Source: JAUVZF01 sp035529015
GTDB taxonomy: Bacteria > Planctomycetota > Phycisphaerae > FEN-1346
Direction: 5' to 3'
Assembly: GCA_035529015.1 (NCBI GenBank)
Contig: DATKXP010000068.1
Coordinates: 1 to 12,402 of the forward strand
Length of the DNA: 12,402 nucleotides
Part shown: positions 1 to 7,346 of the stretch, one piece after another
How the letters are laid out: each line of letters begins with the position of its first letter
Numbering within the stretch: the first letter of the stretch is position 1
Notes under the pieces: generated by a model
What the model was told of the DNA's origin: nothing
The model's input: the letters and a program-made list of their open reading frames with translations, nothing else
Databases searched by the model: none
Program-made: the position numbers and the translations under genes

Positions 1-896
1 TGCTCCAGTACTTCCAGCAGCGAGGATTCTCCGTTTTGGGTATTGAGCCCGCGAAGAACGTGGCGAAGGCGGCGATAGCCAAAGGCATCCCGACCGAGAC
101 GGTGTTCTTCGGGACCGAGACGGCGCGCGCGTTCGCCGGGAAGGGTCGCCGGGCGGACCTGCTTGTCGGGAACAACGTCCTTGCGCATGTGCCGGACCTG
201 AACGATTTCGTCGCGGGAATGAAGGTGCTCCTCAAGCCCGACGGTGTGATCACGATGGAGTTTCCACACGTCGTGCGGTTGATGGAGTTCAACCAATTCG
301 ACACGATCTATCACGAGCATTTCTCGTACTTCTCCTTCAGGACGGTCAAGCGAGTCTTCGCCCGGCACGGCTTGGCGCTGTTCGACGTGGAGGAACTGCC
401 GACCCACGGCGGTTCGCTTCGGATCTACGGGTGCCACGCCGAGGCCGACCGGCCGGTCGAGGCGCACGTGGCACGCATGGAGTCCTTCGAGGCGGAGCGG
501 GGTATGGGCTGCCTCGACACATACCGGGGGTTCGACGAGAAGGTCAAGCGCGCCAAGCGCGCTATCCTCCGGTTCTTCATTGATGCCAAGCACCACGGCA
601 AGACCGTCGTCGGGTACGGGGCGGCGGCCAAGGGCAACACGTTGCTCAATTATTGCGGCATCCGGACCGACTTTTTGGACTTCGTGGTGGACCGGAGCCC
701 CCAGAAGCAGGGCAAGTTCCTCCCGGGCACGCACATTCCGGTTTATGCGCCTGAAAAGGTTGCCGAGCGCAAGCCCGACTATCTCTTCATCTTGCCCTGG
801 AACATCAAGGATGAGATATTGCGGACGATGTCGTGCATCCGGCAGTGGGGGGGGAGGTTTGTGGTGCCGATTCCCGAGGTCGAGGTGATCTCGTGA
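1..896 (+). CDS. NDP-sugar C-methyltransferase, 5'-truncated by window edge
   Basis: This is the C-terminal ~297 codons of a SAM-dependent sugar C-methyltransferase of the TylC3/NovU/TcaB9 type, which methylates a carbon of an NDP-4-keto-deoxysugar in the cytoplasm. The frame is open from base 3 and reads LQYFQQRGF..GIEP, the second strand of the SAM-binding Rossmann fold, so the TTG at 36 is not a real start. Visible family marks are NVLAHVPD, the active-site segment YHEHFSYFS (near 309-335), THGGSLR (near 403-423) and the C-terminal-domain signature GYGAAAKGN (near 613-639), followed by FVVDRSPQKQGKFLPGTHIP. The family is usually about 400 residues, so roughly 110 residues, including the N-terminal zinc-binding domain, should lie upstream. 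It ends TGA at 894-896 and overlaps the next gene's GTG at 893. The family is clear; the sugar and the carbon methylated are unknown. Confidence 0.93.
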   Translation, partial: LQYFQQRGFSVLGIEPAKNVAKAAIAKGIPTETVFFGTETARAFAGKGRRADLLVGNNVLAHVPDLNDFVAGMKVLLKPDGVITMEFPHVVRLMEFNQFDTIYHEHFSYFSFRTVKRVFARHGLALFDVEELPTHGGSLRIYGCHAEADRPVEAHVARMESFEAERGMGCLDTYRGFDEKVKRAKRAILRFFIDAKHHGKTVVGYGAAAKGNTLLNYCGIRTDFLDFVVDRSPQKQGKFLPGTHIPVYAPEKVAERKPDYLFILPWNIKDEILRTMSCIRQWGGRFVVPIPEVEVIS

Positions 897-1426
897 TTTT
901 CACCGAACTTCCGCTGGCGGGGGCCTTCCTCATCGAGCCGGAGAAGGTGCTGGACGAGCGAGGTTTTTTTGCGCGGACTTGGTGCCGCGAGGAATTCGCG
1001 GCCCGCGGCCTGTGCGCGGAGATCGTCCAGTGCAACATCTCGTTCAACTGCAGGAAGGGGACGCTGCGCGGGATGCACTACCAGGTGGCCCCGCACGAGG
1101 AGGTGAAGATCGTCCGCTGCACCATCGGAGCGATCTACGATGTGATTATCGACCTTCGCCCCGGCTCGCCCACATACAGGAGGTGGGAGGGGGTTGAATT
1201 GACGGCTGAAAACCGTAAGATGCTTTATGTTCCGAAGGGCTTCGCCCACGGGTTCCAGGCGATTGAAGACGCCACGGAGGTCTTCTACCAGATGTCGGAG
1301 TTCTACCATCCGGAGTCGGCGCGCGGCGTGCGGTGGGACGACCCTGCGTTCGCGGTCGAGTGGCCGTTGTCCGAGGACCTCGCCATCTCCGAGAGAGATG
1401 CAAATTATCCATTGATAGAGTCATGA
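893..1426 (+). CDS. rfbC: dTDP-4-dehydrorhamnose 3,5-epimerase-like (RmlC family)
   Basis: A 177-residue cupin enzyme of the RmlC/RfbC family, which epimerises C3 and/or C5 of NDP-4-keto-6-deoxyhexoses. The start is the GTG at 893: it overlaps the upstream stop as GTGA, is preceded by GAGGTGA at 882-888, and gives the usual family length. The in-frame ATG at 833 would add 20 unrelated residues. Catalytic positions are present: His62 in LRGMHYQ, Lys72 in EVKIVR, Tyr132, and Asp169 in SERDA, with a second histidine in GFAHGF. The full catalytic set argues for an active epimerase. Its position directly after a C-methyltransferase suggests it acts on the same keto-sugar, perhaps as a 3- or 5-epimerase rather than on the rhamnose pathway itself; that is inference. 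The symbol denotes the family only. Confidence 0.92.
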   Translation: MIFTELPLAGAFLIEPEKVLDERGFFARTWCREEFAARGLCAEIVQCNISFNCRKGTLRGMHYQVAPHEEVKIVRCTIGAIYDVIIDLRPGSPTYRRWEGVELTAENRKMLYVPKGFAHGFQAIEDATEVFYQMSEFYHPESARGVRWDDPAFAVEWPLSEDLAISERDANYPLIES

Positions 1427-2454
1427 CGAAGCAACTAAGGGTACTCGTTGCCGGCATTGGGGGGGCCTCGCTGGGCACGGAGATCGCCAAGTGCCTTTTC
1501 CTGGCCCAGGGGCGCTATGCCGTCTTCGGCTGCGACGTGGCGCCCCTCGCGTACGGGCATTTTCAGGAGGGGTTTGAGCGGACTTTCGTCGTCGACCGTT
1601 CACATTACGTCGAGTCCGTTCTCCGCGCCTGCCGTGAGGTCCGCATCGACTGTATCGTTCCGGGCGGGGAGGAGCCGTTGTTGCTGCTGTCCGCGGCTGC
1701 GGCCGACCTCGAGGCAGAGGGCATCCATCTGGCGGCCAATGCCCCCTCCGTCATCGCGCAGATGGCGAACAAGCGGATTGCCTTCGACACGCTTGCCTCT
1801 CTGGGCTTCACGATCCCGCGGACGCTGGTGCTCGATGACACGGACGGCCTTCGCGACATGACGTATCCGTGTGTCGTCAAGCCTGCCACGGACTCCGGCG
1901 GCAGCACCTTCGTCTTCCTTGCTGAGAACCATCGCGACGCCGTGCTCTTCGTCTCGTACCTGGCGAGCAAAGGTCGGCAGGCCTTGGTCCAGGAGTACAT
2001 CCCCGAGACCGAGGGAGAGTTCACCATAGGCGTTCTCTCGTTGCCTGACGGGAAGATCCTCGGTTCCATCGCCCTGCGCCGCCTGTTGACCGCCAAACTG
2101 TCCGTCCTCGTCCGCAGTAGTGTCGGCCTGATCTCGACCGGCTACAGCCAGGGCTTGATCGATGCCTTTCCGGAGCCGTGTACGATGGCCGAGCGTATGG
2201 CGGCCGCGATCGGGAGCCGGGGGCCCATCAACGTTCAGGGGCGCGTTTGGAAGGGGACGCTCATCCCCTTCGAGATCAACCCGCGATTCTCCGCGTCCAC
2301 GTACCTCCGCGCGTTGGCCGGGTTCAACGAGGTCGACCTGTACCTTCGTCAGGTGTTGCTTGGCGAGCGCGTAAGGCCCGGGCCGATCCGGCCGGGCCAT
2401 TACCTCCGTAGCCTGTGTGAGACTTATGTCCCGCTCGACAGGGTGAAACCGTGA
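1423..2454 (+). CDS. ATP-grasp ligase (CarB-like), substrate unknown
   Basis: A 343-residue ATP-grasp protein, predicted to join a carboxylate to an amine through an acyl phosphate. The ATG at 1423 overlaps the preceding stop as ATGA; a longer frame from 1333 would read back through the epimerase gene and is rejected. An N-terminal pre-ATP-grasp Rossmann-like domain (residues ~4-110: VLVAGIGG, IVPGGEEPLL) is followed by the ATP-binding part: Lys153 in PCVVKPATDSGGS, the hinge VQEYIPETEGEFTIGV (189-204), and the Mg-binding ending VQGRVWKGTLIPFEINPRFS (271-290) with Glu284 and Asn286. All the key ATP/Mg residues I can check are present. ATP-grasp proteins of this type occur in amino-sugar and secondary-metabolite clusters. 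Here the likely amine is the sugar amine made by the DegT enzyme downstream, but this is inference. Confidence 0.88.
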   Translation: MTKQLRVLVAGIGGASLGTEIAKCLFLAQGRYAVFGCDVAPLAYGHFQEGFERTFVVDRSHYVESVLRACREVRIDCIVPGGEEPLLLLSAAAADLEAEGIHLAANAPSVIAQMANKRIAFDTLASLGFTIPRTLVLDDTDGLRDMTYPCVVKPATDSGGSTFVFLAENHRDAVLFVSYLASKGRQALVQEYIPETEGEFTIGVLSLPDGKILGSIALRRLLTAKLSVLVRSSVGLISTGYSQGLIDAFPEPCTMAERMAAAIGSRGPINVQGRVWKGTLIPFEINPRFSASTYLRALAGFNEVDLYLRQVLLGERVRPGPIRPGHYLRSLCETYVPLDRVKP

Positions 2455-3698
2455 TCTGCTGGATCACACAAAACCTGGGTACGGCTGCGTATGCCGCGGT
2501 CAGTGGTGCGGCCGGCTTCCGCGTCCTGGACGTCAGGGATCTCGTGGATCGCTCCGGCAACCGGCCGGCGGATGTCCGAGCGAAGATCGACGAGGGCCTC
2601 GCGTGGCTTCGGGCGGGCGAGAAGGTCGTCGTGTGCTGCGACCTTGGCATGTCGCGGAGCAATGCGGTCGCGGCCGGCATCCTGTCGCTCCGGGAAGGCA
2701 TCCCCGCGGACACGGCGGTCCGGCGCGTGCTCGAGGCAACCGGGGAGGCATCCATCCAGATTGGGGTGCTGTCGGCGCTTCGCCGCGCGCTGGAATGTGG
2801 GCCGGATACGGCGGTCGCGGTTTCCGAGGAATCTCGCCGGATCCTGCTGACAGGCCCGGCGGACTTCACGGATTCCGCGTTGCTGGACGAGTTGAGGAAG
2901 GAGCACGAGGTCGTCCCGCTGAACATCGGCGAGGTGGATCTCGTCCGTAACCCGGTGGCCCTGGACCTCCTGACCAAGGAGAAGGGCCTGGACACTGTGT
3001 TGCACTTGGCCTCGCCAGCCGCGCCGAACACCGGCGAGGCGATGGGCACGGCATTGTCCGTGCTCAAGCATGTCTTGGACGTCTGTGTCGAGAACGACCT
3101 GTTCCTGATCCACCTGAGCAGTTGGGAGGTTTTCTCCGGATACCGGTCGAAGGAGTTGTGGCTCGACGAGTCCGTTGCGCCGCGGCCCGGCGGGACCTAC
3201 GGGCGGACCCACGTCTTGTGTGAAACGCTCATCTCCCTATACCAGCAGCAACAGGACATCGGTTGCACGATCCTGCGGCCCAGCGTCGTTTATGGTCCGG
3301 AAGGTCCCCGTCCGCGGTTCCTGTGGAACTTCCTCGAGAAGGCCAGGTTGGGGCAGGAGATCGTCACGCACCGGTATGCCAACGGCCTGCCGGTTCTGGA
3401 CCTGCTCCACGTGGACGATCTGCGGCGGGCCATCCTGGAGTCCGTGGCGCGCCGCGTCTCAGGGGTCATCCATCTGGGCACCGGGGTCGGAACGTCCACG
3501 GTGGACCTTGCGCAGCTGATGGTGGAACTGCTCGGTTCGCCGAGCACGATCCGCCAGGTGGAGATCGAGCGAACCGTCGGCAATATCTTGGTTGACACTC
3601 GGCGCGCGGCGGCTATACTCCAATGGCATCCTACGGTGACGTTGTCCCAGGGGCTCCTCACGGTCTTGAATGTGAAGAAAGGGACCGGGTATGTCTGA
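2451..3698 (+). CDS. Fusion: dual-specificity-phosphatase-like domain + degenerate NAD-epimerase/SDR domain
   Basis: A 415-residue two-domain protein. Start GTG 2451 overlaps the upstream stop (GTGA) and follows AGGGTGA at 2440-2446. Residues ~1-118 resemble a dual-specificity phosphatase: VVVCCDLGMSRSNAVAAG carries the C-x5-R loop (Cys63 to Arg69) followed by Ser, with acidic residues upstream (RDLVDRSGN) that might supply a general acid. Residues ~129-410 are an extended SDR/NAD-epimerase fold: LHLASPA, HLSSWEVF (221-228), the Tyr250 motif, ILRPSVVYGP (274-283), LHVDDLRRAI, and a C-terminal DTRRAAAILQWHPT. The SDR half is odd. The TGxxGxxG loop reads TGPADFTD (134-141), missing the second and third glycines, and the YxxxK motif reads YGRTH, with His254 in place of Lys. 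It may be a non-catalytic or altered SDR. The phosphatase substrate is unknown. Confidence 0.87.
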   Translation: MICWITQNLGTAAYAAVSGAAGFRVLDVRDLVDRSGNRPADVRAKIDEGLAWLRAGEKVVVCCDLGMSRSNAVAAGILSLREGIPADTAVRRVLEATGEASIQIGVLSALRRALECGPDTAVAVSEESRRILLTGPADFTDSALLDELRKEHEVVPLNIGEVDLVRNPVALDLLTKEKGLDTVLHLASPAAPNTGEAMGTALSVLKHVLDVCVENDLFLIHLSSWEVFSGYRSKELWLDESVAPRPGGTYGRTHVLCETLISLYQQQQDIGCTILRPSVVYGPEGPRPRFLWNFLEKARLGQEIVTHRYANGLPVLDLLHVDDLRRAILESVARRVSGVIHLGTGVGTSTVDLAQLMVELLGSPSTIRQVEIERTVGNILVDTRRAAAILQWHPTVTLSQGLLTVLNVKKGTGYV

Positions 3699-4500
3699 TC
3701 CGCCGCAGGCGCGCGATGTGCAGGAGGAGTTGCAGCGGCAGGAGTCCGTCCCGTGGGCTCGTGGGAAATACTACAAGTCATATGAGCAGGTTCTTGGCGA
3801 CGGCATCGTCCGCAACATCCTGGAGCACATGCGTCCGCCCAGCCTCCTCGACGTGGCCTGTGGCAACGGGCTGGTGACCAGCCGGTTGGCCCCGCACTTC
3901 CGACGAGTGGTCGGCGTGGACGCCTCCTCGGCCCATATTGCCAAGGCGCGTGAGGATCATCCCCGAATCGAGTTTGTGCACGCGCTGGCAGAGGAGTACC
4001 GTGCCGACGAGCCCTTCACTACGGTTGCGCTGTCCAACCTCTTGGAGCACGTGGTCGACCCGGTGGTCCTGCTTGCCCACATGCGCGGCCAGTTGGCCAC
4101 GGACGGGCGGCTGATCGCGAGCGTTCCCAACGCCCTGGCGGCGAACCGGCGGATCGCCAGGCTCATGGGGACACTCGAAGATGAGTACGAATTGTCGCCG
4201 TTTGACATTGAGGTTGCCGGACACCGGCGATACTATGACCTGCGGGCGCTCGTGCGGGATTTCGAGGCGGCGGGTCTGCACGTTGTGCATAAGGGGGGGA
4301 TCTTCTACAAGATGCTGTCGTCCCCCCAGTTCAACTGGCTTCTGGAGCAGGGCTTGTGGGACGAGGGTGGACATGGGTGGGGGCGCGTCGGCGCGGAGAA
4401 GGCCAAAGACTGGCGTCAGGCCTTCTGTGAGGCCTGCTATGAGTTCGGGAAGCAACGTCCCGAGGACTGTAACCTGGTCTATGTGGTGGCTGAGCCGTGA
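3691..4500 (+). CDS. Class I SAM-dependent methyltransferase
   Basis: A 269-residue methyltransferase of the Methyltransf_11/23 (UbiG-like) type. Motif I is LLDVACGNGLVTSRL (52-66), followed by the acidic strand-2 end VVGVDAS (73-79), motif IV region LSNLLEHVVDPVVLL (114-128) and post-motif GRLIASVPN (139-147). Residues ~170-200 read HRRYYDLRALVRDFEAAGL, a phrase common in methyltransferases of polysaccharide clusters. The ATG at 3691 overlaps the previous gene's end by 8 bases, which supports coupling. It lacks a signal peptide or membrane segment and should be cytoplasmic. It most likely methylates a sugar or a lipid-linked sugar on O or N; the sequence does not say which. It is the second of three probable methyltransferases in this cassette. 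Confidence 0.9.
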   Translation: MSDPPQARDVQEELQRQESVPWARGKYYKSYEQVLGDGIVRNILEHMRPPSLLDVACGNGLVTSRLAPHFRRVVGVDASSAHIAKAREDHPRIEFVHALAEEYRADEPFTTVALSNLLEHVVDPVVLLAHMRGQLATDGRLIASVPNALAANRRIARLMGTLEDEYELSPFDIEVAGHRRYYDLRALVRDFEAAGLHVVHKGGIFYKMLSSPQFNWLLEQGLWDEGGHGWGRVGAEKAKDWRQAFCEACYEFGKQRPEDCNLVYVVAEP

Positions 4501-4563
4501 GCGCCGGACGAGGGCTCCTTCGCCCTTTCGCTGTTTTGTGACGGCTGCCAAGGGGAGCACAAG

Positions 4564-5280
4564 ATGCCGGATGAGACGGACCTGATCCGGGCGATGGGCA
4601 GCAACCGGGAATTGAAGAAGATGGCCGTGGACTTCCTTCGTGAAACTGCCCCCTATCGGTACACGTATCACTTCACCTGGCTTGGCCTGCCGATCATCCA
4701 ATTGCCGCAGGATATCGTGGCAGTTCAGGATATTGTGTGGCGGGTCAAGCCCGATCTGATTATCGAGACGGGCGTTGCCCACGGCGGATCCCTGATTCTC
4801 TCGGCCTCCTTGCTCGAATTGATCGGCGGTGAGGGGGAGGTGCTGGGGATCGACATCGACATTCACCCCCACAACCGCGCTGCGATCGAGGGCCACCCCT
4901 TGGCCCGCCGCGTCCGCCTGATAGAAGGTTCATCAACCGACCCGGAGGTCGCCGCCCGGGCCGCCGGCATGGCGCGCGGCAAGAAAAGCGTGCTGGTGAT
5001 GCTCGACTCCGACCACACCCACGACCACGTGCTCCGCGAGCTGCATCTGTACTCTCCCTTGGTGACAGTCGGCAGCTACCTGGTGGTTTTCGACACGAGC
5101 ATCGATGACATGCCGGCGGGCCTCTACCCGGGTCGTCCCTGGGGTAGGGGAAACAACCCGCGAACAGCGGTGCGAGAGTTCCTGGCTACCAACGACCAGT
5201 TCGTAGTTGACCAGGAGATCGAGGACAAGATCCTGGTTACCGTGGCGTCGGGCGGGTACCTCACTCGTGTCAAGGACTAA
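4564..5280 (+). CDS. CmcI/rhamnosyl O-methyltransferase-like protein (cephalosporin hydroxylase family)
   Basis: A 238-residue protein of the family usually annotated as cephalosporin hydroxylase (CmcI) or rhamnosyl O-methyltransferase, which are Mg- and SAM-dependent methyltransferases. Family marks in order: FTWLGLPIIQLPQDIV (37-52), KPDLIIETGVAHGGSL (62-77, the SAM-binding loop), VLGIDIDIHPHNR (93-105), VLVMLDSDHTHDHVL (143-157) with acidic metal-site candidates Asp148 and Asp150, and VVFDTSIDDMP. The ATG at 4564 has a strong ribosome site, AGGGGAG at 4551-4557. A 63-base gap separates it from the previous gene, the longest break in the coupled run, with no clear promoter in it. Sugar O-methylation is the best guess from context; hydroxylation is unlikely because no oxygenase feature is visible. 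Confidence 0.9.
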   Translation: MPDETDLIRAMGSNRELKKMAVDFLRETAPYRYTYHFTWLGLPIIQLPQDIVAVQDIVWRVKPDLIIETGVAHGGSLILSASLLELIGGEGEVLGIDIDIHPHNRAAIEGHPLARRVRLIEGSSTDPEVAARAAGMARGKKSVLVMLDSDHTHDHVLRELHLYSPLVTVGSYLVVFDTSIDDMPAGLYPGRPWGRGNNPRTAVREFLATNDQFVVDQEIEDKILVTVASGGYLTRVKD

Positions 5281-5288
5281 AGGCCGAC

Positions 5289-6182
5289 ATGATCATACCG
5301 AGCCACGTCCAGATCGAGACGATCAATGGGGTTTGCTCCGCCCGATGTCCGATTTGCACCATCGCTACATGGACACGCAGACCCCACGTCATGCCCAAGG
5401 ACGAGTTCGGCCGGATCTTGGAGAGGTTTGTGCCTTACCGCGACCGGATCGAGTTCCTTACCCTGCACGGGTGCGCGGAGCCGCTGCTGGACCGCGAGCT
5501 CCCCGAGAAGGTCGCGATAGCCAAGCGGATGGGTTTCCGCGGAACGGGCTTCGCGACGAACTGCACGCACCTCGGCGAAGCGAAGGCCCGCGCGCTCCTG
5601 GAGGCAGGCCTGGACACTCTCATCTGCTCCGTCGACGGCCTCACCAAGAAAACTCACGAGGCGATACGGGTCGGCACCGACTTCGACGAGGTGGTCGCCA
5701 ACGTCATGGGGTTTCTCCGGCTGCGGCAGGAGGTCGGCCATACGCGCGTTATCGTGCGGTTCATCCGGCAGGAGGCCAACCGCGCCGAGTGGCCGGAGTT
5801 CCACAAGTTGTGGTCGGCGCGCCTCGATCCCGCCAGGGGGGATGAGGTCACGGTCTTCGACATCCACAACTGGGGCAGCAAACTTGAGAACTACCGGGCG
5901 GCCGATCTGAACCGCGACAGGGAAAACCCCGCTGCCGTCTGCCAGGACGTCTTCCAGCGGATGTTCATTTACTCCAACGGTAACGTCGCCCTCTGCTGCG
6001 CGGACGACAACGGCTTCTTCGACCTCGGGAACGTGATCGAGGGCGATCCCATCGAGATCTTCAACGGCCCTATCTTCACCCGCTACCGGGAGATGATGAA
6101 ACAGGGGCGCATGGCCGAACTTCATTACTGCGACGCGTGCACCATCCCGCGGTCACGGGCCCTTAAGAGGACGGAGCGATGA
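5289..6182 (+). CDS. Radical SAM protein with SPASM-type C-terminal cluster motif
   Basis: A 297-residue radical SAM enzyme. The [4Fe-4S] motif CSARCPIC (Cys16, Cys20, Cys23) lies near the N-terminus, as is typical for this group. It is followed by LTLHGCAEPLLDREL (57-71), the counterpart of the usual GxGEP loop but with Ala in place of the second Gly, and by LDTLICSVDGLTKKTHEAIR (108-127). The C-terminal part has Cys218, the pair Cys236/237 in VALCCADD, then LGNV and Cys281/Cys284 (YCDAC), the layout of a SPASM auxiliary cluster. It has a weak ribosome site, AAAGG, before 5289, and its stop overlaps the aminotransferase ATG (ATGA at 6179-6182). SPASM enzymes modify peptides or sugars by radical chemistry; the substrate here is unknown, though the operon suggests a nucleotide or lipid-linked sugar. 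Confidence 0.91.
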   Translation: MIIPSHVQIETINGVCSARCPICTIATWTRRPHVMPKDEFGRILERFVPYRDRIEFLTLHGCAEPLLDRELPEKVAIAKRMGFRGTGFATNCTHLGEAKARALLEAGLDTLICSVDGLTKKTHEAIRVGTDFDEVVANVMGFLRLRQEVGHTRVIVRFIRQEANRAEWPEFHKLWSARLDPARGDEVTVFDIHNWGSKLENYRAADLNRDRENPAAVCQDVFQRMFIYSNGNVALCCADDNGFFDLGNVIEGDPIEIFNGPIFTRYREMMKQGRMAELHYCDACTIPRSRALKRTER

Positions 6183-7315
6183 CCGAGCGAGTCCCCATCG
6201 CGGGGCCGTGGATCACCGAGAAGGAAGTGCAGTACGTCGCCGACGCTGCCGCGCACGCCTGGTATGAGAACGCCTCGATGTACCACGACCGGTTCGAGAA
6301 GGCGTTCCGCGAGCACTTGGGCGTCGCGTATGCCATGGCGCTGCCATCGTGCACCTCCGCGATCCACCTGTCGCTGGCCGCGCTCGGCATCGGGCCCGGC
6401 GACGAGGTTATTGTGCCGGACATCACGTGGATCGCGTCGGCCGCCCCCGTCACCTATGTCGGGGCAACGCCCGTGTTCGCCGACATCGATGAGCGGACGT
6501 GGTGCCTGTCCGCCGACGCCTTCGAGCGGTGCATCACGCCCCGGACGAAGGCGGTCATCCCGGTGGACCTCTATGGCGGCATGCCTGACATGGACGCCAT
6601 TCACGATGTCGCCCGGCGCAGGAACATCGCCGTCATCGAGGACGCCGCCCAGGCGATCGGCGCGACCTACAAAGGCAGGCCCGCCGGTACCTTCGGTGAC
6701 ACGGGTGCCTTCAGTTTTCACGGCACCAAGACGCTCACGACGGGCGAGGGCGGCATGCTCGTGACCGACCGGCGGGATGTCTACGACCGCGCTACCGTGC
6801 TACGGGACCATGGCCGGATACCGGGCGAGAAAATGTTCTGGAACGCCCAAGTGGCCTACAAGTACAGGATGAGCAGCATGCAGGCGGCCCTGGGGCTGGC
6901 TCAACTGGAGCGGCTCGAAGAGTTGATCGCCCGGAAGCGGGAGATCTTCGCCTGGTACCGCCGGGAACTGGGCGATGTGCCTGAGGTGACCCTCAACGAG
7001 GAGGCCCCCGGGACCCGGAACGCCTACTGGATGGTGACGGCCATCTTGGATCCCAGACTCGGTTTGGAGAAGGAACGGCTGATCGCCCTCTTCAACGAGC
7101 AGGGCATCACCTCGCGGCCTTTCTTCTATCCGCTCAGTTCGCTTCCGGCCTACGCGGGCCTCCGCCAGGCCGACGAGGCGCGCGCCCGCAACCGCGTCAG
7201 TTACCGCCTCAGCGCCAGCGGGGTCAACCTGCCTTCCGCCCTGAGCCTTACAGAACGGCAGGTGTGCCGTGTCTGCGATGTCTTGAAGCAACGGCTGCTG
7301 GCGGTTGCCGGGTGA
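6179..7315 (+). CDS. DegT/DnrJ/EryC1/StrS-family sugar aminotransferase (perosamine-synthase-like)
   Basis: A 378-residue PLP-dependent aminotransferase that would add an amino group, commonly at C4, to an NDP-4-keto-deoxysugar. The PLP lysine is Lys184 in SFHGTKTLTTGEGGM (179-193), and the cofactor aspartate is Asp155 in VIEDAAQAIG (152-161). Phosphate-binding residues are in SCTSAIHLSL (57-66), and the conserved VDLYGGMPDMDAI and YKYRMSSMQAALGLAQLER segments are intact. The HGTKT sequence and the overall phrasing match GDP-perosamine-synthase-type members rather than ArnB types. The length is normal for the family. Its start overlaps the radical SAM stop, with AAGAGGA at 6165-6171 as ribosome site. 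No N-acetyl- or N-formyltransferase is in the window to cap the amine, which makes the ATP-grasp gene a candidate for that step. Confidence 0.93.
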   Translation: MTERVPIAGPWITEKEVQYVADAAAHAWYENASMYHDRFEKAFREHLGVAYAMALPSCTSAIHLSLAALGIGPGDEVIVPDITWIASAAPVTYVGATPVFADIDERTWCLSADAFERCITPRTKAVIPVDLYGGMPDMDAIHDVARRRNIAVIEDAAQAIGATYKGRPAGTFGDTGAFSFHGTKTLTTGEGGMLVTDRRDVYDRATVLRDHGRIPGEKMFWNAQVAYKYRMSSMQAALGLAQLERLEELIARKREIFAWYRRELGDVPEVTLNEEAPGTRNAYWMVTAILDPRLGLEKERLIALFNEQGITSRPFFYPLSSLPAYAGLRQADEARARNRVSYRLSASGVNLPSALSLTERQVCRVCDVLKQRLLAVAG

Positions 7316-7346
7316 CGGCCGGGCTCTCGGTGAAGGAATGGGGTGA

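Noticed and set aside
833..892. Upstream ATG extension of the 3,5-epimerase
   Set aside because: It adds 20 residues unlike the family and overlaps the C-methyltransferase by 64 bases, while GTG 893 has a ribosome site, a GTGA overlap and the normal length.
1600..2400. 266-codon - strand open frame opposite the ATP-grasp gene
   Set aside because: The + strand gene has a complete set of ATP-grasp motifs; the antisense frame has none.
4501..4563. Possible promoter or small gene in the 63-base gap before the CmcI-like gene
   Set aside because: No -10/-35 pair with reasonable spacing and no short reading frame with a ribosome site; only the AGGGGAG serving the next gene is clear.
3778..4896. 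372-codon open frame on the - strand opposite the methyltransferase and the CmcI-like gene
   Set aside because: It straddles two convincing + strand genes and an intergenic gap, and shows no recognisable motif; codon-bias shadow.
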